Below, piece after piece: positions 1-5,827 of a stretch of 5,827 nt of DNA (its first letter is position 1; each line of letters opens with the position of its first letter). Origin of the DNA: an uncultured Lachnospiraceae bacterium. GTDB taxonomy: Bacteria > Bacillota > Clostridia > Lachnospirales > Lachnospiraceae. The stretch spans positions 1 to 5,827 of the forward strand of contig CAMKMR010000126.1 in assembly GCA_946413945.1 (NCBI GenBank), written 5' to 3'. Under the pieces are notes generated by a model. It was not told where the DNA came from and did no database searches. It was given only the letters and a program-made list of their open reading frames with translations. The position numbers and the translations under genes were made by a program.

Positions 1-1
1 G

Positions 2-1561
2 ATCCTTGCATTGCTTATTATAATTGGCAAAATATATGTAGATCTTTTTACAGGAAAAGCTCTTGCAACTCTTGCTAGTATGACTGGCGAAGATGTAACT
101 GAAAAAACTATGATCGCAGTTTATGTATTAAAAGATGATCCTGCTGAATCTATAAAGGATGCAGCTGATTATAAGTTTGGATATGTAACTTCTCTTGATA
201 AAGATAGTACAAAAAAAGCTATAGAGCATATTAATACAACGGTTGGGAAAACTATTGATCAAAAGGGATTTAATAGTCAGGTTGACTTAGCAAAGGCTCT
301 TTATGATAAAAAAATTGATGCAATGATCTTAAATGAATCTTTTGTAGACGTTCTTAAAGATACAAAGGGTTTTAAAGATTTTGAAAAGAAGACTAAAGTC
401 CTATATGTTATCCCTATAGAAACAAAGTCTAAGAAAAAAACTGATTCAAGTAAGACAAAGGTAACAACTAAACCTTTTGTAATTTATGTAAGCGGTTCTG
501 ATACCAGAGAAGAAACACTTACAATGGAGAAGAGCCGTTCGGATTCTAATATCATAATGATTGTAAATCCTGATACCAAGCAGATCCTTATGATCAATAC
601 ACCTAGAGATTTTTATATTCCAAATCCTGCTTGTGGTGACGGCTTAGATAAACTTACCCACTGCGGCCTCTACGGAATGGAAAACTCTATTGCTGCATTG
701 GAAGAGCTCTATAACGTTGATGCTGAATTCTATCTTCAGATCAACTTTGTAGGATTTTGTAAACTTGTAGATATCATGGGTGGAATTACTGTAAATTCGC
801 CTTATGCTTTTAATTCTTCACTTTCGGATTACTCTTATGTAAAGGGTGATAATCATTTGTCGGGTGAAGAAGCACTTTTCTATTCGCGTGAAAGATATAC
901 TTTTGCTACAGGTGATAGAGAAAGAGGAAATAACCAGATGAGAGTAATTAAAGCTCTTATCCAGAAAATGACTGAAAGCGGTTCTGAAGTACTAGCTAAT
1001 TATAGTGAGATAATGGATGCTCTTTCAGGTATGTTCCTTACTAACTTTACTTCGTCACAGATTTCTTCTTTAGTTAAGATGCAGTTAGATGATAATGCAA
1101 AATGGGATATAAGAACCTATGCTGTTTCTGGATTTGACGGATCTGACTATACAGCGTCAGCTCCAGGAGAACAGCTTTATGTTATGTACCCTGATTATTC
1201 TACTGTTCAGAAGGCTATTGAGCTTATACAGATGATGCTTAATGGTGAGGTTATTACAGATGCTATACTTGAAGCACCTGCAGAATCTGATGGATCTGAT
1301 CTTGTTCCTTATTATGAAAATGGTACTGAACAGATAACTACAGAACAGGAATATTTTACAGAAACAGAAACAGAGACAGAGACAGAAACAGAAACAGAAT
1401 CTGAGACAGAAACAGAGACTGAGACAGAGACTGAATCTGAGACAGAAACAGAATCAGAATCTGAGACAGAATCAGAATCAGAAACAGAATCAGAGACAGA
1501 AACGGAAACAGAACAGGAAACAGAACCGGATACAGAACAAGAAACACAAAATGATGAATAA
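2..1561 (+). CDS. LCP (LytR-CpsA-Psr) family cell-wall glycopolymer ligase with Thr/Ser-Glu repeat tail, 5' partial
   Basis: Likely a membrane-anchored enzyme acting outside the cell that moves lipid-linked glycopolymer onto peptidoglycan. Residues are numbered from the TTG at 11. The frame is open to the window edge, no ribosome site precedes that TTG, and the paralogue at 2758 has about 70-75 more N-terminal residues, so the gene starts upstream. Visible in order: the end of a membrane helix (about 1-15), an extracellular accessory region (about 35-135), a charged linker, the LCP domain (about 160-320), a C-terminal region, and an acidic repeat tail (450-516). LCP hallmarks are SRSD (175-178), TPRD (197-200), YSRERY with R293 and R295, and GDRERG with R303 and R305; in the family such Arg/Asp residues bind the pyrophosphate-lipid substrate and metal. 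C208, C218 and C250 have no match in the paralogue. The family assignment is firm; the polymer attached is unknown. Older databases call such proteins transcriptional attenuators, but nothing here resembles a DNA-binding domain. Confidence 0.93.
   Translation: MLALLIIIGKIYVDLFTGKALATLASMTGEDVTEKTMIAVYVLKDDPAESIKDAADYKFGYVTSLDKDSTKKAIEHINTTVGKTIDQKGFNSQVDLAKALYDKKIDAMILNESFVDVLKDTKGFKDFEKKTKVLYVIPIETKSKKKTDSSKTKVTTKPFVIYVSGSDTREETLTMEKSRSDSNIIMIVNPDTKQILMINTPRDFYIPNPACGDGLDKLTHCGLYGMENSIAALEELYNVDAEFYLQINFVGFCKLVDIMGGITVNSPYAFNSSLSDYSYVKGDNHLSGEEALFYSRERYTFATGDRERGNNQMRVIKALIQKMTESGSEVLANYSEIMDALSGMFLTNFTSSQISSLVKMQLDDNAKWDIRTYAVSGFDGSDYTASAPGEQLYVMYPDYSTVQKAIELIQMMLNGEVITDAILEAPAESDGSDLVPYYENGTEQITTEQEYFTETETETETETETESETETETETETESETETESESETESESETESETETETEQETEPDTEQETQNDE
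1358..1543 (+). repeat. Hexanucleotide repeat encoding an acidic Thr/Ser-Glu dipeptide tail
   Basis: From 1358 to 1513 the reading frame is 26 uninterrupted dipeptides of Thr-Glu (19) or Ser-Glu (7). A decaying stretch with QE, TE and PD pairs follows, and the stop codon is at 1559. The DNA unit is six bases, mostly ACAGAA or ACAGAG with TCAGAA, TCTGAG and ACTGAG variants, so it is an imperfect in-frame microsatellite. Whole-unit gains or losses would keep the frame and change only tail length. The tail would lie outside the membrane and be highly negative, extended and rich in hydroxyl residues. The paralogue at 2758-4269 ends without any such tail. Confidence 0.95.
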
Positions 1562-1563
1562 AT

Positions 1564-1570
1564 GAGGTGG
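1564..1570 (+). promoter_or_regulatory. Ribosome binding site for glf
   Basis: GAGGTGG lies five bases before the ATG at 1576. It decides the start: the in-frame GTG at 1567 sits inside this Shine-Dalgarno sequence and so is unlikely to be the initiator. UDP-galactopyranose mutases also normally begin only a few residues before the Tyr-Asp-Tyr that leads into the first strand of the FAD-binding fold, as happens when translation starts at 1576. Confidence 0.85.
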
Positions 1571-1575
1571 AAAGT

Positions 1576-2736
1576 ATGAAATACGATTATTTAGTAGTTG
1601 GATCAGGTCTTTATGGAGCAGTATTTGCACATGAAGCAAAAATGGCTGGTAAGTCAGTTCTTGTAATTGATAAGAGACCTAATATAGCAGGTAACATTTA
1701 TACAGAGGATCTTGAAGGTATACATGTGCATAAGTATGGTGCTCATATTTTTCATACCAATATTAAAAAGGTTTGGGATTATATAACTCAGTTTGCTGAA
1801 TTTAACAGATTTACAAATTCGCCTGTTGCAAACTATAAGGGAGAACTTTATTCTCTTCCTTTCAATATGTATACATTTAATAAAATGTGGGGAGTTGTAA
1901 CTCCTGAAGAAGCTGCATCAAAGATAGAGGAGCAAAAGAAAGATTATATTCTTAAGAAAAAGGCTGAAAGAGGTCTTTCGGAAAATGATGAATTTGTTCC
2001 TGAAAATCTTGAGGAGCAGGCTATTTCTCTTATTGGTACTGATATTTACGAAAAGCTTATAAAGGGATATACAGAGAAGCAGTGGGGACGTGACTGCACA
2101 GAGCTTCCTTCATTTATCATTAAGAGACTTCCAGTAAGACTTACTTTTGATAATAATTATTTCAATGCCTTATATCAGGGAATCCCTAAGGGGGGATATA
2201 CAAAGATGATCGAGAATCTTCTTGACGGTATTGAAGTAAGACTTTCAACTGATTATCTTGAAAATAAGGAAGCGTTAGACAAGATCTGTGAAAAGGTAGT
2301 TTATACAGGCCCTATCGATGCTTATTTTGGTTATAAGCTTGGAACTTTAGAGTATAGATCAGTAAGATTTGAAAATGAATTATTAGATAAACCAAATTTC
2401 CAGGGAAATGCAGCTGTTAACTATACAGATAAAGAAACTCCATGGACTCGTATTATCGAGCATAAATGGTTTGAATTCGGTAAGGATGATGATGGAAATG
2501 ATCTTCCTAAGACCGTTATCTCAAGAGAATATTCTTCAGAGTGGAAGCCTGGAGATGAACCATATTATCCGGTTAATGATGAAAAGAATGGTGAACTTTA
2601 TAAGAAGTATAAAGAACTGGCTGATAAGGAAGATAAGGTTATCTTCGGTGGAAGACTTGGAGAATATAAGTATTATGATATGGATGCAGTAATTGCATCA
2701 TCTCTTGATATGTGTGAAAAAGAGTTAAATAAATAA
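1576..2736 (+). CDS. glf: UDP-galactopyranose mutase
   Basis: Cytoplasmic flavoenzyme that interconverts UDP-galactopyranose and UDP-galactofuranose, the donor for Galf in surface glycans. From the ATG at 1576 it is 386 residues, slightly longer than the roughly 370-residue bacterial enzymes. Family signatures recalled from the E. coli and Klebsiella proteins are all visible: the N-terminal FAD motif VVGSGLYGA (7-15), HKYGAHIFHTN (52-62), EFNRFTNSP (75-83), GYTEKQWGR (164-172), FDNNYF (191-196), YQGIP..GGYTK (200-210), YTGPID (243-248) and GGRLGEYKYYDM (358-369). R184 and R292 line up with the two substrate-phosphate arginines of the Klebsiella enzyme (R174, R280), and W170 with its W160. Relative to E. 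coli there is extra sequence at about 124-138 and 301-309, both likely surface loops. No frameshift or missing key residue is seen. It starts 14 bases after the upstream LCP stop and ends 21 bases before the next LCP gene, implying co-transcription and a Galf-containing wall polymer. Confidence 0.97.
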   Translation: MKYDYLVVGSGLYGAVFAHEAKMAGKSVLVIDKRPNIAGNIYTEDLEGIHVHKYGAHIFHTNIKKVWDYITQFAEFNRFTNSPVANYKGELYSLPFNMYTFNKMWGVVTPEEAASKIEEQKKDYILKKKAERGLSENDEFVPENLEEQAISLIGTDIYEKLIKGYTEKQWGRDCTELPSFIIKRLPVRLTFDNNYFNALYQGIPKGGYTKMIENLLDGIEVRLSTDYLENKEALDKICEKVVYTGPIDAYFGYKLGTLEYRSVRFENELLDKPNFQGNAAVNYTDKETPWTRIIEHKWFEFGKDDDGNDLPKTVISREYSSEWKPGDEPYYPVNDEKNGELYKKYKELADKEDKVIFGGRLGEYKYYDMDAVIASSLDMCEKELNK

Positions 2737-2743
2737 TTAAATA

Positions 2744-2749
2744 AAGGGG
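2744..2749 (+). promoter_or_regulatory. Ribosome binding site for the second LCP gene
   Basis: AAGGGG ends eight bases before the ATG at 2758, within the 21-base gap after glf. It supports that ATG as the start. The resulting N-terminus (Met-Ala-Lys-Lys followed by a hydrophobic helix) is what a membrane protein with a cytoplasmic N-terminus should show. Confidence 0.75.
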
Positions 2750-2757
2750 TTAATATC

Positions 2758-4269
2758 ATGGCAAAGAAAATAATATTCAATATTATTTTTGTAATTGACA
2801 TTGTATGTACATTGATACTGGGTTTTATGCTTACTATAACAAAGATGTTTCCTGTATATCTTCTTTGTCTAGTAATGGCTGGTTTCCTTATCATTCCTCT
2901 TATTTTATTTATTTTACAAAAGCTTTTAAAGCACCACAATAGCCGTAGTAAGGTAAGAGTGATTGGCTCTGTATTACTGTTTATCGGGATCATCATTGAT
3001 CTTGTGGCAATGTACTATGTGTATATAACAAACAGGACTTTAGCTGAAGTTTCAAATACTACTACTCAGACTTCGGTTATCCTTATTTATGTAAAAGATA
3101 AGGATCCTGCTACAGATATAAATTTTGCACTTCAGAATGAATATAAATTTGGTCTGCTTAAAGTAGGCGATAGAGAGTCTGTAGATAAGACAATAGAAAA
3201 GATTGAAGCAAGTTCTACTGCTAAAATGACTATAAATGAGTATCCTTCACTTGTTGATCTTGTTTCAGCAATGAATTCGGATACTATAAACGCCTTTATC
3301 ATTTCAGATGCATATATGGAAATCCTTTCTTCCATGGAAGGTTATGAAAAGTATGGTGAAACAGTAAGGGTTATATATTCAAGTAGTGTTGAAACACAGA
3401 TTGATGTGGTTAATAAAACAAAGACTGAAAATGCTACTGAAGTAGAAATGCAAGGTGATATTCCAGAGACATTTAATATCTATATAAGTGGTATTGATAC
3501 TTTTGGACCGGTTACAACAAAGAGCCGTTCTGATGTAAATATCATTGCGATAGTTAATGTAAAGAGTCACAATATTTTACTTGTTTCTACACCGCGTGAC
3601 TTCTACGTTCCATTTGATATTTTCGATGGAGCAAAAGATAAGCTTACTCATGCCGGAGTTTATGGCATTGATACATCTATGGATGTACTTGGTGATCTCT
3701 ATGGTATTGATCTTAATTACTATATGAGGGTTAATTTTACCGGCTTTACCAATATAATCGATAAGCTTGGTGGAGTCGATGTTGTTTCAGATGCAAGGTT
3801 TTCAGCAGGTGGTTACAGCTACACTGAAGGCGTGAATCATTTAAATGGAGCCCAGGCACTCGCTTTTTCTCGTGAGAGATATTCATTTGCAGATGGAGAT
3901 AGAGCAAGAGGACGTCATCAGATGGCTGTCATTAAAGGTGTGATAGCAGGTCTTGCTTCTAAAGAATTACTGGCTAATTATTCTTCTGTAATGGCTGAAA
4001 TGGCTGGTACTTTCCAGACAAATATGACTCAGGATGAAATAGGTGCTCTTTGTAAGGAGCAGATTTCATCCAATAAGGGCTGGAATGTTGTATCTTATAG
4101 TGTTGATGGTTCAGGAACAACAGCTATGTCGGCTGCAATGGGAGTTAATGCTTATATGATGGTTCCTTTTGATGATACTGTAGAATATGCAAAGGAATTG
4201 ATGGATAAGATCTGTAAGGGCTACAGCCTTGTGCAGACAGAAGTAAATGATAATGCACCTAAGCATTGA
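2758..4269 (+). CDS. LCP (LytR-CpsA-Psr) family cell-wall glycopolymer ligase, three-helix CpsA-like form
   Basis: Complete 503-residue paralogue of the gene at 2-1561, expected to attach lipid-linked glycopolymer to peptidoglycan at the outer face of the membrane. Three hydrophobic segments are visible (about 5-27, 31-53 and 68-90). The loop between the second and third is basic (KLLKHH..RSKVR, 55-67), so the N-terminus should be inside and the rest outside. An extracellular accessory region (about 100-210) precedes the LCP domain (about 240-400). LCP motifs are SRSD (256-259), TPRD (278-281), SRERY with R372 and R374, and GDRARGRHQ (380-388). Three helices plus accessory plus LCP domain matches the architecture known for streptococcal CpsA/Cps2A, which act in capsule attachment; I give no symbol because orthology cannot be judged here. 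Unlike its paralogue it has no acidic tail, ending soon after the domain, and it lacks that protein's extracellular cysteines at the matching sites. All expected family residues are present, so it should be active. Confidence 0.95.
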   Translation: MAKKIIFNIIFVIDIVCTLILGFMLTITKMFPVYLLCLVMAGFLIIPLILFILQKLLKHHNSRSKVRVIGSVLLFIGIIIDLVAMYYVYITNRTLAEVSNTTTQTSVILIYVKDKDPATDINFALQNEYKFGLLKVGDRESVDKTIEKIEASSTAKMTINEYPSLVDLVSAMNSDTINAFIISDAYMEILSSMEGYEKYGETVRVIYSSSVETQIDVVNKTKTENATEVEMQGDIPETFNIYISGIDTFGPVTTKSRSDVNIIAIVNVKSHNILLVSTPRDFYVPFDIFDGAKDKLTHAGVYGIDTSMDVLGDLYGIDLNYYMRVNFTGFTNIIDKLGGVDVVSDARFSAGGYSYTEGVNHLNGAQALAFSRERYSFADGDRARGRHQMAVIKGVIAGLASKELLANYSSVMAEMAGTFQTNMTQDEIGALCKEQISSNKGWNVVSYSVDGSGTTAMSAAMGVNAYMMVPFDDTVEYAKELMDKICKGYSLVQTEVNDNAPKH

Positions 4270-4286
4270 TCTATATAAAATTATAT

Positions 4287-4291
4287 GAGGG
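4287..4291 (+). promoter_or_regulatory. Ribosome binding site for the ABC transporter gene
   Basis: GAGGG lies five bases before the ATG at 4297. An in-frame ATG at 4285 overlaps this site and has only AT-rich sequence upstream, so 4297 is the better start; the difference is four residues. Confidence 0.7.
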
Positions 4292-4296
4292 CTGAA

Positions 4297-5827
4297 ATGA
4301 AAGATTTAGTAAAGTATTTAAAAAACTATAAAATTCACTCTATTATGGCACCTTTATTCAAAATGCTCGAAGCTATCTTCGAGCTTTTTGTGCCTTTAGT
4401 GATGGCAAAGATAATCGACACAGGAATTAAGAACAGTGATGTTTCCTACTGCTTAAAAATGGGAGTTGTATTAATTGCGCTTGCGATCGTGGGAGTTGGA
4501 TGTTCGATCACTGCACAGTTTTTTGCTGCAAAAGCGGCCACGGGCTTTGCTTTTGAATTAAGAAATGATCTCTTTAAGCATATTAACAGTCTTTCATATC
4601 CTGAAATTGATAAGCTTGGATCTTCGACACTTATCACTAGAATGACGTCTGATGTTAATCAGGTTCAGACCGGGGTAAATATGTTCTTAAGGCTTTTTCT
4701 TAGATCGCCATTTGGTTTCCTTGGAGCCATCATTATGGCTTTTTATGTGGATGTAAATGTATCTATGATCTTCCTTATAATATTTCCAATCCTTTGTTTT
4801 ATTGTTTTCTTTATCACATTTAAGAGCCTGCCTCTTTATAAAAATGTTCAGACTAAACTTGATAAAGTGACCCTTCTAACAAGAGAAAATCTTGCAGGAG
4901 TAAGAGTGATAAGGGCTTTCAATCATGAAGATAAGGAGAGAGAGGCATTTAAGGAAGCGACTACAGACCTTATGAGAGCAAGTGTGATAGTTGGAAGGCT
5001 TTCTGCTCTTATGAATCCCGTAACTTATCTGATAATAAATGCCGGTATAATCCTTATCCTTTGGAGATCTGGCATAAGAGTAAATGCAGGTTCCTTATCT
5101 CAGGGAGATGTGGTTGCTTTGGTTAATTATATGACTCAGATACTTGTGGAGCTTATCAAGTTTGCAAATCTTATAGTTACTGTAACAAGAGCCCTTGCTT
5201 CTGCGAATAGAATATCAAGTGTTTTTAAAGAAGAAGCAACGGTTACATTTGATGGTGATCTGCTTAAAGAAAACAAGAATTATAATGATCGTAAGAATAA
5301 AGTGACTGATAAGGTTCCGATGGTTGAATTTAAGGATGTATCTATCACCTATCCTTCTTCTACAGAAGAGGCGCTTTCTTCTTTAAGTTTTAAAGCTTAT
5401 AAGGGTGACGTGATAGGAATAATCGGTGGAACTGGTTCTGGAAAATCTACATTGGTAAATCTTATCCCTGGTTTTTATAAGGCTACAAAGGGTGAGGTTT
5501 TAGTAGAGGGTAAGGATGTGTTTTCTTATTCAAAAGATGATTTAAGACTTAAGATGGGTATAGTTCCGCAAAAGGCTGTACTTTTTAAAGGAAGTATCAG
5601 AGATAATATCAGATGGGGTAAAGAGGATGCATCAGATATAGAGATAAATAAAGCCTTAGATATAGCTCAGGCAAGAAGTTTTGTAGATGAAAAAGAAGGC
5701 GGACTTGACTATATGATAGAGCAGGGGGCTAGAAATCTTTCAGGTGGACAAAAACAGAGACTTACAATTGCAAGGGCGGTGGTAGGGCATCCAAAGATCC
5801 TTATTTTAGATGATTCTTCTTCAGCAC
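4297..5827 (+). CDS. ABC exporter half-transporter (membrane domain fused to ATPase), 3' partial
   Basis: The frame stays open for 510 codons to the window edge; a full protein of this type is usually about 570-600 residues. An ABCB-type membrane domain occupies about residues 10-305, with hydrophobic helices near 17-40, 53-78, 136-152, 156-176, 236-257 and 271-297. A charged linker (about 309-342) leads into the nucleotide-binding domain, with A-loop Y352, Walker A GGTGSGKST (377-385, K383), Q-loop Q425, signature LSGGQKQR (481-488) and Walker B ILILDD (501-506). The residue after the Walker B Asp, normally the catalytic Glu, is Asp506. In heterodimeric exporters such as TM287/288 this substitution marks the subunit with the degenerate ATP site, so a partner gene probably follows downstream. 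The D-loop end and H-loop lie beyond the window. The substrate is unknown: multidrug-type export is the commonest role of relatives, and a link to the upstream glycan genes is only contextual. The gene begins 27 bases after the LCP stop. Confidence 0.95.
   Translation, partial: MKDLVKYLKNYKIHSIMAPLFKMLEAIFELFVPLVMAKIIDTGIKNSDVSYCLKMGVVLIALAIVGVGCSITAQFFAAKAATGFAFELRNDLFKHINSLSYPEIDKLGSSTLITRMTSDVNQVQTGVNMFLRLFLRSPFGFLGAIIMAFYVDVNVSMIFLIIFPILCFIVFFITFKSLPLYKNVQTKLDKVTLLTRENLAGVRVIRAFNHEDKEREAFKEATTDLMRASVIVGRLSALMNPVTYLIINAGIILILWRSGIRVNAGSLSQGDVVALVNYMTQILVELIKFANLIVTVTRALASANRISSVFKEEATVTFDGDLLKENKNYNDRKNKVTDKVPMVEFKDVSITYPSSTEEALSSLSFKAYKGDVIGIIGGTGSGKSTLVNLIPGFYKATKGEVLVEGKDVFSYSKDDLRLKMGIVPQKAVLFKGSIRDNIRWGKEDASDIEINKALDIAQARSFVDEKEGGLDYMIEQGARNLSGGQKQRLTIARAVVGHPKILILDDSSSA

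Noticed and set aside
11..13. TTG as the start codon of the first LCP gene
   Set aside because: The frame continues open to the window edge, there is no ribosome site before it, and the paralogue shows that two membrane helices and about 70-75 residues should precede this point.
1356..1547. Minus-strand open frame encoding a Leu/Phe/Ser-rich peptide
   Set aside because: It is the antisense of the Thr/Ser-Glu repeat; the low-complexity DNA has no stops on the other strand, and the hydrophobic peptide is a by-product.
1567..1569. GTG start for glf, three residues upstream
   Set aside because: It overlaps the Shine-Dalgarno sequence that is correctly spaced for the ATG at 1576.
2408..2692. Plus-strand open frame inside glf
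   Set aside because: It is a shifted frame lying wholly within the conserved Glf coding sequence, with no ribosome site and no recognisable protein features.
2673..2996. Minus-strand open frame across the glf/LCP junction
   Set aside because: It is antisense to the Glf C-terminus and the LCP membrane helices, has no ribosome site, and its hydrophobic content mirrors those helices.
3132..3570. Two short minus-strand open frames inside the second LCP gene (3132-3335 and 3379-3570)
   Set aside because: Both lie antisense to clearly conserved coding sequence and show no start signals or protein features.
2..4269. LytR-type transcriptional regulator as the role of the two LCP proteins
   Set aside because: That name is a legacy annotation. 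The proteins have membrane helices and an extracellular LCP domain with catalytic arginines and no helix-turn-helix.
4273..4286. Inverted repeat ATATAA-AA-TTATAT between the second LCP gene and the ABC gene, as a terminator, operator or -10 box
   Set aside because: It is a six-base AT-only palindrome with a two-base centre, too weak for a terminator and not followed by a T-run. No TTGACA-like -35 is found at the right distance, and such palindromes arise easily in AT-rich gaps.
4446..4637. Minus-strand open frame inside the ABC transporter gene
   Set aside because: It is antisense to the transporter's membrane domain, short, and without supporting signals.
1..5827. CRISPR array, tRNA or rRNA gene, insertion sequence, or phage element
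   Set aside because: Coding sequence fills nearly the whole window with gaps of at most 27 bases; no spaced repeats, RNA-gene folds, transposase motifs or terminal inverted repeats were seen.

Overview
The window is a gene-dense, single-strand stretch of an AT-rich Gram-positive chromosome. By eye GC is in the mid-30s percent; I did not compute it. Four co-directional genes are separated by only 14, 21 and 27 bases, each internal gene has its own Shine-Dalgarno sequence, and no terminator or convincing promoter lies between them. I read it as part of one operon, with both end genes cut by the window edges. Frequent AGA and ATA codons, good GGAGG-like ribosome binding sites, LytR-CpsA-Psr (LCP) proteins and a Thr-Glu-rich tail suggest a Firmicute, most likely a Lachnospiraceae-type Clostridium relative (for example Butyrivibrio, Lachnospira or Roseburia). 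That placement is an inference from style, not from a marker gene.

Layout: (1) 2-1561, an LCP-family glycan ligase missing its N-terminus, with an unusual C-terminal tail of 26 consecutive Thr/Ser-Glu dipeptides; (2) 1576-2736, glf, UDP-galactopyranose mutase; (3) 2758-4269, a second complete LCP protein that is a paralogue of the first but lacks the tail; (4) 4297 to the window end, an ABC half-exporter (membrane domain plus ATPase) cut just after Walker B.

How they could work together: Glf makes UDP-galactofuranose, the precursor for Galf-containing envelope polysaccharides. LCP proteins transfer lipid-linked glycopolymers (capsule, teichoic-acid-like or other secondary wall polymers) to peptidoglycan. 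The three genes together therefore fit the end of a wall-polysaccharide or capsule locus in which a Galf-containing polymer is made and attached. The ABC protein carries Asp where the catalytic Glu normally sits, which suggests one half of a heterodimeric exporter whose partner gene should follow. Whether it exports anything linked to the glycan cannot be told from this window.

Nothing here is clearly an undescribed system. The points most worth a second look are the acidic dipeptide-repeat tail, the paired divergent LCPs around glf, the shared extracellular domain ahead of each LCP domain, and the predicted degenerate ATPase site.
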